Position numbers and translations under genes: made by a program. Source: Siphonodentalium dalli (lineage: Eukaryota; Mollusca; Scaphopoda; Gadilida; Siphonodentaliidae). From it: a stretch of 64,000 nucleotides of DNA. The DNA lies in contig CP136063.1 of NCBI GenBank assembly GCA_032622095.1, positions 273,041,426 through 273,105,425 of the forward strand, written 5' to 3'. Positions 27,271-41,290 of this stretch are shown piece by piece (position 1 is the stretch's first letter; each line of letters opens with the position of its first letter). The notes beneath the pieces are model-generated. The model had not been told where the DNA came from. It saw only the letters and a list, made by a program, of their open reading frames with translations, and made no database searches.

Positions 27271-28028
27271 TGAACGCTCTTTATTAGTAACATACCAGGA
27301 ATAAGACTAACAATGAGCGTTCGCTATTTGTAACATACCAGGAATAAGACTAACAATGAGCGTTCTTTATTTGTAACATACCATGACTAAGACTGACAAT
27401 GCACGGTATTTATTGGTAACTTACAATGAGTAGACTTACAATGAACGCTCTTTATGTGTAACATACCAGGAATAAGACTAACAATGAACGATCTTTATTT
27501 GTAACATACCATGAATATACTAACAAGGAACGCTCTTTATTTCTAACATACCATGACTAATACTAACAATGAACGGTCTTATTTTTAACATACAATGAGT
27601 AAGACTAACATTGAACGCTCTGTATTTGTAACATACCAGGAATAAGACTAACAATGAACGCTCTTTATTTGTAACATACCATGAACAAGAATAACAATGG
27701 ACGATCTTTATTTGTAACATACCACGAATAGACTAACAATGAACGCTCTTCAATTGTAACATACCAGGAATAGACTAACAATGAACGCTCTTTATTTGTA
27801 ACATACCAGGAATAGACTAACAATGAACGCTCTTTATTTGTAACATACCAGGGATAGACCAACAATTAACGCTCTTTATTTGTAATATACCATGAATAGA
27901 CTAACAATGAACGTTCTTTATTTGTAACATACCATGAATAAACTAACAATGAACGTTCTTTATTTGTAACATACCAGGAATAAGACAAACAATGAACGCT
28001 CTTTATTTGTAACATACCAGGAATAGTC

Positions 28029-28520
28029 TTACAATGAACGCTCTTTATTTGTAACATAACATGAATAGACTAGCAATGAACGCTCTTTATTAGTAACATA
28101 CCAGGAATATAATAACAATGAACGCTCTTTGTTTGTAACATACCATGAATAGACTAGCAATGAACGCTTTTTATTTGTTACATACAAGTAATAGACTAAA
28201 AATGAGCGTTCGTTATTTGTAACATACAATGAATAGACTAACAATGAACGCTCTTTATTTGTAACATACCAGGAATAGACTAGCAATGAACGCTCTTTAT
28301 GTGTAACATACCAGGAATATACTAACAATGATCGTTCTTTATTTGTAACATACCATGAATAGACTAACAATGAGCGTTCTTTATTTGTAACATACCAGGA
28401 ATAGACTAACAATGAACGCTCTTTATTTGTAACATACCAGGAATAGACTAACAATGAGCATTCTGTGTTGGTTACATACCACGAATAAGACGAGCAATGA
28501 ACGCACTTTATTTGTAACAT
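28029..28520 (-). other. Longest open frame (163 codons), probably not a gene
   Basis: Opens at an ATG made by TTTGTAACAT on the plus strand. It starts MLQIKCVHCSSYSWYVTN, where the first residues come from another phase of the monomer, then repeats a 14-residue unit (VYSWYVTNKERSLL with substitutions such as THKERS, NNERS and TNTECS) to the stop. No signal peptide, known domain or conserved catalytic residue is visible. The canonical 42-mer has exactly one stop-free frame, on this strand, so tandem copies give such frames automatically. The same frame without the last fused part occurs at 24369..24830, 36906..37367 and 47469..47930. A translated repeat protein is possible but unsupported. 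Confidence 0.3.
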
Positions 28521-28680
28521 ACCAGGAATAGATTAGCAATGAACGCTCTTTATTTGTAACATACCAGGAATAGACAAACAATGAACGCTCTGTATTTGTA
28601 ACATACCAGGAATAGATAAACAATTAACGCTCTTTATTTGTAACATACCAGGAATAAGACTAACAATGAACGCTCATTAT

Positions 28681-29660
28681 TGGTATGTGAATGATCTTTA
28701 TTTGTAACATACCAGGAATAAGACTAACAATGAACGCTCATTATTGGTATGTGAATGATCTTTATTTGTAACATACCATGAATAAGACTAACAATGGACG
28801 TACTTTGTTGGTTACATACCAGGAATAAGACAGGCAATGAACGCTCTTTATTTGTAACATACCATGAATAAGACTAGCAATGGACGTTCTTTGTTGGTTA
28901 AATACCAGGAATAAGACTAGCAATGAACGCTCTTTATTTGTAACATACCAGGAGTAAGACTAACAATGAACGCTCTTTATTGGTAACATACCAGGAGTAA
29001 GACTAACAATGGACGTTCTTTGTTGGTTACATACCAGGGATAAGACTAGCAATGAACGCTCTTTATTTGTAACATACCATGAATAAGACTAACAATGGAC
29101 GTTCTTTGTTGGTTACATACCAGGAATAAGACTAGCAATGAACGCTCTTTATTTGTAACATATCAGGAGTAAGACTAACAATGAACGCTCTTTATTTGTA
29201 ACTTACCAAGAGTAAGACTAACAATGGACGTTATTTGTTGTTTACATACCAGGGATAAGACTAGCAATGAACGCTCTTTATTTGTAACATGCAATGAATA
29301 AGACTAACAATTGACGTTCTTTGTTGGTTACATACCAGAAATAAGACTAGCAATGAACGCTCTTTATTTTTAACATACCATGAATAAGACTAACAATGGA
29401 CGTTCTTTGTTGGTTACATACCAGGATTAAGACTAGCAATGAACGCTCTTTATTTGTAACATACAATGAGTAAGACTAACTATGAACGCGCTTTATTTGT
29501 AACATACCAGGAATAAACCAACAATGGATGTTCTTTGTTGGTTACATACCAGGAATAGATTAACAGTGAACGCTCTTTATTTGTAACATACCATGAATAA
29601 GACTAACAATGGACGTTCTTTGTTGGTTACATACCAGGAGTAAGACTATCAATGAGCGTT
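28681..29660 (+). repeat. Alternating dimer domain 10 (A-half type, HOR1 duplicate)
   Basis: The 3,690-bp-shifted copy of domain 9, with the double half-monomer at about 28681 and 28748. Confidence 0.85.
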
Positions 29661-30920
29661 CTTTATTTGTAACATACAAGGAATAGACTAACAATGAACG
29701 CTCTTTATTAGTAACATACCAGGAATAAGACTAACAATGAGCGTTCGCTATTTGTAACATACCAGGAATAAGACTAACAATGAGCGTTCTTTATTTGTAA
29801 CATACCATGACTAAGACTGACAATGAACGGTATTTATTGGTAACATACAATGAGTAGACTTACAATGAACGCTCTTTATGTGTAACATACCAGGAATAAG
29901 ACTAACAATGAACGATCTTTATTTGTAACATACCATGAATATACTAACGTGGAACGCTCTTTATTTCTAACATACCATGACTAATACTAACAATGAACGG
30001 TCTTATTTTTAACATACAATGAGTAAGACTAACATTGAACGCTCTGTATTTGTAACATACCACGAATAGACTAACAATGCACGCTCTTCAATTGTAACAT
30101 ACCAGGAATAGACTAACAATGAACGCTCTTTATTTGTAACATACCAGGAATAGACTAACAATGAACGCTCTTTATTTGTAACATACCAGGGATAGACCAA
30201 CAATTAACGCTCTTTATTTGTAATATACCATGAATAGACTAACAATGAACGTTCTTTATTTGTAACATACCATGAATAAACTAACAATGAACGTTCTTTA
30301 TTTGTAACATACCAGGAATAAGACAAACAATGAACGCTCTTTATTTGTAACATACCAGGAATAGTCTTACAATGAACGCTCTTTATTTGTAACATAACAT
30401 GAATAGACTAGCAATGAACGCTCTTTATTAGTAACATACCAGGAATATAATAACAATGAATGCTCTTTATTTGTAACATACCAGGAATAGACTAACAATG
30501 AACGCTCTTTATTTGGAACATACCATGAATAGACTAAAAATGAACGTTCTTTATTTGTAACATACCAGGAATAGAGTAACAATGAACGCTCTTTATTTGT
30601 AACATACCAGGAATAGACTAACAATGAACGCTCTTTATTTGTAACTTACCAGGAATAGACTAACAATGAACGTTCTTTATTTGTAACATACCATGAATAG
30701 ACTAACAACGAACGCTCTTTATTTGTAACATACCAGGAATAGACTAGCAATGAACGCTCTTTATTTGTAACATACCAGGAATATACTAACAATGATCGTT
30801 CTTCATTTGTAACATACCATGAATATACTAGCAATGAGCGTTCTTTATTTGTAACATACCAGGAATAGACTAACAATGAACGCTCTTTATTTGTAACATA
30901 CCAGGAATAGACTAACAATG

Positions 30921-31431
30921 AGCGTTCTTTATTTGTAACATACCAGGAATAGACTAACAATGAACGCTCTTTATTAGTAACATACCAGGAATAAGACTAA
31001 CAATGAGCGTTCGCTATTTGTAACATACCAGGAATAAGACTAACAATGAGCGTTCTTTATTTGTAACATACCATGACTAAGACTGACAATGCACGGTATT
31101 TATTGGTAACTTACAATGAGTAGACTTACAATGAACGCTCTTTATGTGTAACATACCAGGAATAAGACTAACAATGAACGATCTTTATTTGTAACATACC
31201 ATGAATATACTAACAAGGAACGCTCTTTATTTCTAACATACCATGACTAATACTAACAATGAACGGTCTTATTTTTAACATACAATGAGTAAGACTAACA
31301 TTGAACGCTCTGTATTTGTAACATACCAGGAATAAGACTAACAATGAACGCTCTTTATTTGTAACATACCATGAACAAGAATAACAATGGACGATCTTTA
31401 TTTGTAACATACCACGAATAGACTAACAATG
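30921..31431 (+). repeat. 511-bp tandem duplication, copy 1
   Basis: Twelve monomers. Landmarks are the GAGCGTTCGCTATTTG monomer, the GACTGACAATGCACGG variant and TTGGTAACTTACAATG. Each is repeated 511 bp later. The copies look identical by eye. Confidence 0.92.
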
Positions 31432-31942
31432 AGCGTTCTTTATTTGTAACATACCAGGAATAGACTAACAATGAACGCTCTTTATTAGTAACATACCAGG
31501 AATAAGACTAACAATGAGCGTTCGCTATTTGTAACATACCAGGAATAAGACTAACAATGAGCGTTCTTTATTTGTAACATACCATGACTAAGACTGACAA
31601 TGCACGGTATTTATTGGTAACTTACAATGAGTAGACTTACAATGAACGCTCTTTATGTGTAACATACCAGGAATAAGACTAACAATGAACGATCTTTATT
31701 TGTAACATACCATGAATATACTAACAAGGAACGCTCTTTATTTCTAACATACCATGACTAATACTAACAATGAACGGTCTTATTTTTAACATACAATGAG
31801 TAAGACTAACATTGAACGCTCTGTATTTGTAACATACCAGGAATAAGACTAACAATGAACGCTCTTTATTTGTAACATACCATGAACAAGAATAACAATG
31901 GACGATCTTTATTTGTAACATACCACGAATAGACTAACAATG
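31432..31942 (+). repeat. 511-bp tandem duplication, copy 2
   Basis: The joint at 31431/31432 lies inside the stretch CTAACAATGAGCGTTC. There the path seen at 27732 (CTAACAATGAACGCTC) is replaced by the start of copy 1. It is the smallest high-identity block duplication in the window and is absent from HOR2, HOR3 and HOR4. Confidence 0.92.
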
Positions 31943-32899
31943 AACGCTCTTCAATTGTAACATACCAGGAATAGACTAACAATGAACGCTCTTTATTTGT
32001 AACATACCAGGAATAGACTAACAATGAACGCTCTTTATTTGTAACATACCAGGGATAGACCAACAATTAACGCTCTTTATTTGTAATATACCATGAATAG
32101 ACTAACAATGAACGTTCTTTATTTGTAACATACCATGAATAAACTAACAATGAACGTTCTTTATTTGTAACATACCAGGAATAAGACAAACAATGAACGC
32201 TCTTTATTTGTAACATACCAGGAATAGTCTTACAATGAACGCTCTTTATTTGTAACATAACATGAATAGACTAGCAATGAACGCTCTTTATTAGTAACAT
32301 ACCAGGAATATAATAACAATGAATGCTCTTTATTTGTAACATACCAGGAATAGACTAACAATGAACGCTCTTTATTTGGAACATACCATGAATAGACTAA
32401 AAATGAACGTTCTTTATTTGTAACATACCAGGAATAGAGTAACAATGAACGCTCTTTATTTGTAACATACCAGGAATAGACTAACAATGAACGCTCTTTA
32501 TTTGTAACTTACCAGGAATAGACTAACAATGAACGTTCTTTATTTGTAACATACCAAGAATAGACTAACAATGAGCGTTCTTTATTTGTAGCATATTAGG
32601 ACTAAGACTAACAATGAAAGTTCTTTATTTTTAACATACAATGAGTAAGACTAACAATGAACGCTCTATATTTGTAACATACCAGGCATAAGACTAACAA
32701 TGAACGATCTTTATTTGTAACATACCATGAATATATTAACAATGAACGCTTTTTATGTGTATCATACCAGGAATAAGACTAACAATGAACGCTCTTTATT
32801 TGTAACATACCATGAATAAGAATAACAATGGACGGTCTTTATTTGTAACATACCACGACTAGACTAACAATGAACGCTCTTTAATTGTAACATACCAGG

Positions 32900-32954
32900 A
32901 TTAATAACGCTGCACCAGCTCACAAAAGAAACCATCCAACAATAAAGACCAATG
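32900..32954 (+). repeat. Non-satellite insert, B type, long allele (HOR1)
   Basis: Same insert as at 23357 but two bases longer (TCACAAAAG in the middle), and followed by AATGGACGCTC rather than AATGAACGCTC. The flanks read CACGACTAGAC upstream and CAGGAAAAGAC downstream, a combination shared only with the other B-type copies. Confidence 0.9.
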
Positions 32955-34620
32955 GACGCTCTTTATTTGTAACATACCAGGAAAAGACTAACAATGAACG
33001 CTCTTTATTTGTAACATACAAGGGATAGACTAACAATTTACGCTCTTTATTTGTAATATACCATGAATAGACTAACAATGAACGTTCTTTATTTGTAACA
33101 AACCAGGAATAGACTAACTATGAGCGTTCTTTATTTGTAACATACCAGGAGTAAGACTAACAATGAGCGTTCTTTATATGTAACATACCAGTAATATACT
33201 ATCGATCAACGCTCTTTATATGTAACATACCAGGAGTAAGGCTAACAATGAGCGTTCTTTATTTTTAACATACCAGGAATAAGATTAACAATGAGCGATC
33301 TTTATTTGTAACATACCATGCATTTTCTAACAAGGAACGCTCTTTATTGGTAATATACAATGAGTAGAGTAACAATGAACGCTCTTTATGTGTAATAAAC
33401 CAGGAATAAGACTAACAATGCACGATCATTATTTGTAACATACCATGAATATACTAACAAGGAACGCTCTTTATTTGTAACATACCAGGAATAGACTAAC
33501 AATGAGCGTTCTTTATTGGTAACATACCAGGAGTAAGACTAACAATGAACGCTCTTTATTTAAAACATATCAGGAATATACTAACAATGAGCGTTCTTTA
33601 TTTGTAACATACAAGGAGTAAGACTAACAATGAACGCTCTTTATGTGTAACAAACCAGGAATAGACTATATAACAATGAGCGTTATTTATTTGTAACAAA
33701 CCAGGAATAGACTAACAATGAACGCTCTTTATTTTTAACATACAATGTGTAAGACTAACAATGAACGCTCTTTATTTGTAACATACCAGGAATAAGACTA
33801 ACAATGAACGATCTTTATTTGTAACATGCCATGAATATACTAACAAGGAACGCTCTTTATTTGTAACATACAATGATCAAGACTAACAATGAACGGTCTT
33901 TATTGGTAAAAAACAATACATAGACTAACAATGAACGCTCTTTATGTGTAACATACCAGGAATAAGACTACCAATGGACGTTCTTTGTCGGTTACATACC
34001 AGGAATAGACTAACAATAAACGCTCTTTGTTTGTAACATACCAGGAATAGACTAACAATGAACGCTCTTTATTTGTAACATACCAGGAATAAGACTAACA
34101 ATGAATGATCTTTATTGGTAACATACCAGGAATAGACTAACAATGAACGCTCATTATTGGTTATTTACCAGGAGGTGACTAACAGTGAACGCTCTTTATT
34201 TGTAACATACCATGAATAAGACTAACAATGGACGTTCTTTGTTGGTTACATACCAGGAATAGACTAACAATGAACGCTCTTTATTTGTAACATACCAGGA
34301 ATAAGACTAACAATGAGCGTTCTTTATTTGTAACATACCAGGAATAGACTAACAATGAACGCTCTTTATTTGTAACATACCAGGAATAGACTAACAATGG
34401 GCATTCTATATTGGTAACATACCAGGAGTAAGACTAACAATGAACGCTCTTTATTTGTAACATACCAGGAATAGATTAGCAATGAACGCTCTTTATTTGT
34501 AACATATCAGGAATAGACAAACAATGAACGCTCTGTATTTGTAACATACCAGGAATAGATAAACAATTAACGCTCTTTATTTGTAACATACCAGGAATAA
34601 GACTAACAATGAACGCTCAT

Positions 34621-34989
34621 TATTGGTATGTGAATGATCTTTATTTGTAACATACCATGAATAAGACTAACAATGGACGTACTTTGTTGGTTACATACCA
34701 GGAATAAGACAGGCAATGAACGCTCTTTATTTGTAACATACCATGAATAAGACTAGCAATGGACGTTCTTTGTTGGTTAAATACCAGGAATAAGACTAGC
34801 AATGAACGCTCTTTATTTGTAACATACCAGGAGTAAGACTAACAATGAACGCTCTTTATTGGTAACATACCAGGAGTAAGACTAACAATGGACGTTCTTT
34901 GTTGGTTACATACCAGGGATAATACTAGCAATGAACGCTCTTTATTTGTAACATACCATGAATAAGACTAACAATGGACGTTCTTTGTT
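34621..34989 (+). repeat. Alternating dimer domain 11 (B-half type, truncated)
   Basis: A single half-monomer opens it. The B-half marker GGGATAATACTAGC is near 34917. It is cut after about 370 bp by the HOR1/HOR2 seam. Confidence 0.85.
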
Positions 34990-35892
34990 GGTTAAATACC
35001 AGGAATAAGACTAACAATGAGCGTTCGCTATTTGTAACATACCAGGGATAGACCAACAATTAACGCTCTTTATTTGTAATATACCATGAATAGACTAACA
35101 ATGAACGTTCTTTATTTGTAACATACCATGAATAAACTAACAATGAACATTCTTTATTTGTAACATACCAGGAATAAGACAAACAATGAACGCTCTTTAT
35201 TTGTAACATACCAGGAATAGACTTACAATGAACGCTCTTCATTTGTAACATAACATGAATAGACTAGCAATGAACGCTCTTTATTAGTAACATACCAGGA
35301 ATATAATAACAATGAATGCTCTTTATTTGTAACATACCAGGAATAGACTAACAATGAACGCTCTTTATTTGGAACATACCATGAATAGACTAAAAATGAA
35401 CGTTCTTTATTTGTAACATACCAGGAATAGAGTAACAATGAACGCTCTTTATTTGTAACATACCAGGAATAGACTAACAATGAACGCTCTTTATTTGTAA
35501 CTTACCAGGGATAGACTAACAATGAACGTTCTTTATTTGTAACAAACCAGGAATAGACTAACAATGAGCGTTCTTTATTTGTAGCATATTAGGAGTAAGA
35601 CTAACAATGAAAGTTCTTTATTTTTAACATACAATGAGTAAGACTAACAATGAACGCTCTATATTTGTAACATACCAGGCATAAGACTAACAATGAACGA
35701 TCTTTATTTGTAACATACCATGAATATATTAACAATGAACGCTTTTTATGTGTATCATACCAGGAATAAGACTAACAATGAACGCTCTTTATTTGTAACA
35801 TACCATGAATAAGAATAACAATGGACGGTCTGTATTTGTAACATACCACGAATAGACTAACAATGAACGCTCTTTAATTGTAACATACCAGG

Positions 35893-35946
35893 ATTAATAA
35901 CGCTGCACCAGCTCACAAAGAAACCATCCAACAATAAAGACCAATG
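35893..35946 (+). repeat. Non-satellite insert, A type, middle allele (HOR2)
   Basis: 54-bp allele with TCACAAAG. Flanks read GGTCTGTATTTG upstream and AATGAACGCTC downstream, as at 23357 and 46456. This marks the A half. Confidence 0.9.
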
Positions 35947-37527
35947 AACGCTCTTTATTTGTAACATACCAGGAATAGACTAACAATGAACGCTCTTTAT
36001 TTGTAACATACCAGGGATAGACTAACAATTTACGCTCTTTATTTGTAATATACCATGAATAGACTAACAATGAACGTTCTTTATTTGTAACAAACCAGGA
36101 ATAGACTAACTATGAGCGTTCTTTATTTGTAACATACCAGGAGTAAGACTAACAATGAGCGTTCTTTATATGTAACATACCAGTAATATACTATCGATCA
36201 ACGCTCTTTATATGTAACATACCAGGAGTAAGGCTAACAATGAGCGTTCTTTATTTTTAACATACCATGAATAAGATTAACAATGAGCGATCTTTATTTG
36301 TAACATACCATGCATTTTCTAACAAGGAACGCTCTTTATTGGTAATATACAATGAGTAGAGTAACAATGAACGCTCTTTATGTGTAATAAACCAGGAATA
36401 AGACTAACAATGCACGATCATTATTTGTAACATACCATGAATATACTAACAAGGAACGCTCTTTATTTGTAACATACCAGGAATAGACTAACAATGAGCG
36501 TTCTTTATTGGTAACATACCAGGAGTAAGACTAACAATGAACGCTCTTTATTTAAAACATATCAGGAATAGACTAACAATGAGCGTTCTTTATTTGTAAC
36601 ATACAAGGAGTAAGACTAACAATGAACGCTCTTTATTTGTAACAAACCAGGAATAGACTATATAACAATGAGCGTTATTTATTTGTAACAAACCAGGAAT
36701 AGACTAACAATGAACGCTCTTTATTTTTAACATACAATGTGTAAGACTAACAATGAACGCTCTTTATTTGTAACATACCAGGAATAAGACTAACAATGAA
36801 CGATCTTTATTTGTAACATGCCATGAATATACTAACAAGGAACGCTCTTTATTTGTAACATACAATGATCAAGACTAACAATGAACGGTCTTTATTGGTA
36901 ACAAACTATACATAGACTAACAATGAACGCTCTTTATGTGTAACGTACCAGGAATATACTAGCAATGAACGCTCTTTGTTTGTAACATACCATGAATAGA
37001 CTAGCAATGAACGCTTTTTATTTGTTACATACAAGTAATAGACTAAAAATGAGCGTTCGTTATTTGTAACATACAATGAATAGACTAACAATGAACGCTC
37101 TTTATTTGTAACATACCAGGAATAGACTAGCAATGAACGCTCTTTATGTGTAACATACCAGGAATATACTAACAATGATCGTTCTTTATTTGTAACATAC
37201 CATGAATAGACTAACAATGAGCGTTCTTTATTTGTAACATACCAGGAATAGACTAACAATGAACGCTCTTTATTTGTAACATACCAGGAATAGACTAACA
37301 ATGAGCATTCTGTGTTGGTTACATACCACGAATAAGACGAGCAATGAACGCACTTTATTTGTAACATACCAGGAATAGATTAGCAATGAACGCTCTTTAT
37401 TTGTAACATACCAGGAATAGACAAACAATGAACGCTCTGTATTTGTAACATACCAGGAATAGATAAACAATTAACGCTCTTTATTTGTAACATACCAGGA
37501 ATAAGACTAACAATGAACGCTCATTAT

Positions 37528-38507
37528 TGGTATGTGAATGATCTTTATTTGTAACATACCAGGAATAAGACTAACAATGAACGCTCATTATTGGTATGTG
37601 AATGATCTTTATTTGTAACATACCATGAATAAGACTAACAATGGACGTACTTTGTTGGTTACATACCAGGAATAAGACAGGCAATGAACGCTCTTTATTT
37701 GTAACATACCATGAATAAGACTAGCAATGGACGTTCTTTGTTGGTTAAATACCAGGAATAAGACTAGCAATGAACGCTCTTTATTTGTAACATACCAGGA
37801 GTAAGACTAACAATGAACGCTCTTTATTGGTAACATACCAGGAGTAAGACTAACAATGGACGTTCTTTGTTGGTTACATACCAGGGATAAGACTAGCAAT
37901 GAACGCTCTTTATTTGTAACATACCATGAATAAGACTAACAATGGACGTTCTTTGTTGGTTACATACCAGGAATAAGACTAGCAATGAACGCTCTTTATT
38001 TGTAACATATCAGGAGTAAGACTAACAATGAACGCTCTTTATTTGTAACTTACCAAGAGTAAGACTAACAATGGACGTTATTTGTTGTTTACATACCAGG
38101 GATAAGACTAGCAATGAACGCTCTTTATTTGTAACATGCAATGAATAAGACTAACAATTGACGTTCTTTGTTGGTTACATACCAGAAATAAGACTAGCAA
38201 TGAACGCTCTTTATTTTTAACATACCATGAATAAGACTAACAATGGACGTTCTTTGTTGGTTACATACCAGGATTAAGACTAGCAATGAACGCTCTTTAT
38301 TTGTAACATACAACGAGTAAGACTAACTATGAACGCGCTTTATTTGTAACATACCAGGAATAAACCAACAATGGATGTTCTTTGTTGGTTACATACCAGG
38401 AATAGATTAACAGTGAACGCTCTTTATTTGTAACATACCATGAATAAGACTAACAATGGACGTTCTTTGTTGGTTACATACCAGGAGTAAGACTATCAAT
38501 GAGCGTT
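37528..38507 (+). repeat. Alternating dimer domain 12 (A-half type, HOR2)
   Basis: Double half-monomer and GGATGTTC, as in domain 9. Private variant: CAACGAG near 38312 where the other copies have CAATGAG. Confidence 0.85.
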
Positions 38508-41235
38508 CTTTATTTGTAACATACAAGGAATAGACTAACAATGAACGCTCTTTATTAGTAACATACCAGGAATAAGACTAACAATGAGCGTTCGCTATTT
38601 GTAACATACCAGGAATAAGACTAACAATGAGCGTTCTTTATTTGTAACATACCATGACTAAGACTGACAATGAACGGTATTTATTGGTAACATACAATGA
38701 GTAGACTTACAATGAACGCTCTTTATGTGTAACATACCAGGAATAAGACTAACAATGAACGATCTTTATTTGTAACATACCATGAATATACTAACGTGGA
38801 ACGCTCTTTATTTCTAACATACCATGACTAATACTAACAATGAACGGTCTTATTTTTAACATACAATGAGTAAGACTAACATTGAACGCTCTGTATTTGT
38901 AACATACCACGAATAGACTAACAATGCACGCTCTTCAATTGTAACATACCAGGAATAGACTAACAATGAACGCTCTTTATTTGTAACATACCAGGAATAG
39001 ACTAACAATGAACGCTCTTTATTTGTAACATACCAGGGATAGACCAACAATTAACGCTCTTTATTTGTAATATACCATGAATAGACTAACAATGAACGTT
39101 CTTTATTTGTAACATACCATGAATAAACTAACAATGAACGTTCTTTATTTGTAACATACCAGGAATAAGACAAACAATGAACGCTCTTTATTTGTAACAT
39201 ACCAGGAATAGTCTTACAATGAACGCTCTTTATTTGTAACATAACATGAATAGACTAGCAATGAACGCTCTTTATTAGTAACATACCAGGAATATAATAA
39301 CAATGAATGCTCTTTATTTGTAACATACCAGGAATAGACTAACAATGAACGCTCTTTATTTGGAACATACCATGAATAGACTAAAAATGAACGTTCTTTA
39401 TTTGTAACATACCAGGAATAGAGTAACAATGAACGCTCTTTATTTGTAACATACCAGGAATAGACTAACAATGAACGCTCTTTATTTGTAACTTACCAGG
39501 AATAGACTAACAATGAACGTTCTTTATTTGTAACATACCATGAATAGACTAACAACGAACGCTCTTTATTTGTAACATACCAGGAATAGACTAGCAATGA
39601 ACGCTCTTTATTTGTAACATACCAGGAATATACTAACAATGATCGTTCTTCATTTGTAACATACCATGAATATACTAGCAATGAGCGTTCTTTATTTGTA
39701 ACATACCAGGAATAGACTAACAATGAACGCTCTTTATTTGTAACATACCAGGAATAGACTAACAATGAGCGTTCTTTATTTGTAACATACCAGGAATAGA
39801 CTAACAATGAACGCTCTTTATTAGTAACATACCAGGAATAAGACTAACAATGAGCGTTCGCTATTTGTAACATACCAGGAATAAGACTAACAATGAGCGT
39901 TCTTTATTTGTAACATACCATGACTAAGACTGACAATGCACGGTATTTATTGGTAACTTACAATGAGTAGACTTACAATGAACGCTCTTTATGTTTAACA
40001 TACCAGGAATAAGACTAACAATGAACGATCTTTATTTGTAACATACCATGAATATACTAACAAGGAACGCTCTTTATTTCTAACATACCATGACTAATAC
40101 TAACAATGAACGGTCTTATTTTTAACATACAATGAGTAAGACTAACATTGAACGCTCTGTATTTGTAACATACCAGGAATAAGACTAACAATGAACGCTC
40201 TTTATTTGTAACATACCATGAACAAGAATAACAATGGACGATCTTTATTTGTAACATACCACGAATAGACTAACAATGAACGCTCTTCAATTGTAACATA
40301 CCAGGAATAGACTAACAATGAACGCTCTTTATTTGTAACATACCAGGAATAGACTAACAATGAACGCTCTTTATTTGTAACATACCAGGGATAGACCAAC
40401 AATTAACGCTCTTTATTTGTAATATACCATGAATAGACTAACAATGAACGTTCTTTATTTGTAACATACCATGAATAAACTAACAATGAACGTTCTTTAT
40501 TTGTAACATACCAGGAATAAGACAAACAATGAACGCTCTTTATTTGTAACATACCAGGAATAGTCTTACAATGAACGCTCTTTATTTGTAACATAACATG
40601 AATAGACTAGCAATGAACGCTCTTTATTAGTAACATACCAGGAATATAATAACAATGAATGCTCTTTATTTGTAACATACCAGGAATAGACTAACAATGA
40701 ACGCTCTTTATTTGGAACATACCATGAATAGACTAAAAATGAACGTTCTTTATTTGTAACATACCAGGAATAGAGTAACAATGAACGCTCTTTATTTGTA
40801 ACATACCAGGAATAGACTAACAATGAACGCTCTTTATTTGTAACTTACCAGGAATAGACTAACAATGAACGTTCTTTATTTGTAACATACCAAGAATAGA
40901 CTAACAATGAGCGTTCTTTATTTGTAGCATATTAGGACTAAGACTAACAATGAAAGTTCTTTATTTTTAACATACAATGAGTAAGACTAACAATGAACGC
41001 TCTATATTTGTAACATACCAGGCATAAGACTAACAATGAACGATCTTTATTTGTAACATACCATGAATATATTAACAATGAACGCTTTTTATGTGTATCA
41101 TACCAGGAATAAGACTAACAATGAACGCTCTTTATTTGTAACATACCATGAATAAGAATAACAATGGACGGTCTTTATTTGTAACATACCACGACTAGAC
41201 TAACAATGAACGCTCTTTAATTGTAACATACCAGG

Positions 41236-41290
41236 ATTAATAACGCTGCACCAGCTCACAAAAGAAACCATCCAACAATAAAGACCAATG
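41236..41290 (+). repeat. Non-satellite insert, B type (HOR2)
   Basis: 55-bp allele with TCACAAAAG followed by AATGGACGCTC. It lies 5,343 bp after the A-type insert of the same unit and 8,336 bp after the HOR1 B-type copy. Confidence 0.9.

Larger units (their letters stand above)
24423..28112 (+). repeat. 3,690-bp tandem duplication in HOR1, copy 1
   Basis: Landmarks recur 3,690 bp later: the GAGCATTCTGTG monomer near 24765 and 28455, the double half-monomer near 24991 and 28681, and the ACGTGGAACGC variant near 26258 and 29948. One difference noticed is TTTGAAACATACC at 26655 against TTTGTAACATACC at 30345. HOR2 to HOR4 have a single equivalent of this block. Confidence 0.9.
28113..32313 (+). 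repeat. 3,690-bp tandem duplication in HOR1, copy 2 (enlarged by 511 bp)
   Basis: The joint near 28112 is a chimeric monomer: AATATAATAACAATG from the end of copy 1 followed by GAACGCTCTTTGTTTG from its beginning. This copy follows copy 1 at offset 3,690 to 31431, then carries the extra 511-bp duplication, and continues at offset 4,201 to about 32313. The 511-bp event therefore came later than, or affected only one copy of, the 3,690-bp event. Confidence 0.88.
22704..34989 (+). repeat. Higher-order unit HOR1 (A half, nested duplications, shortened B half)
   Basis: Bases 22704..28112 match 35240..40649 at offset 12,536 (12,537 after the insert, which is one base shorter here). A duplication adds 4,201 bp (3,690 plus 511), and the unit then resumes at 31997..34989, matching 40333..43325 at offset 8,336. 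It ends about 2.27 kb short of the equivalent end of HOR2 (43327..45594 has no counterpart). The A-half insert is at 23357 and the B-half insert at 32900. All offsets are mutually consistent, which supports the reconstruction. Confidence 0.88.

Noticed and set aside
28029-28520. Gene for a repeat protein on the minus strand
   Set aside because: The frame is the automatic result of a 42-bp unit with one stop-free frame. Several of the frames open at TTG instead of ATG, all end at the next 43-bp monomer, and poly(A) hexamers occur every 42 bp on the same strand.
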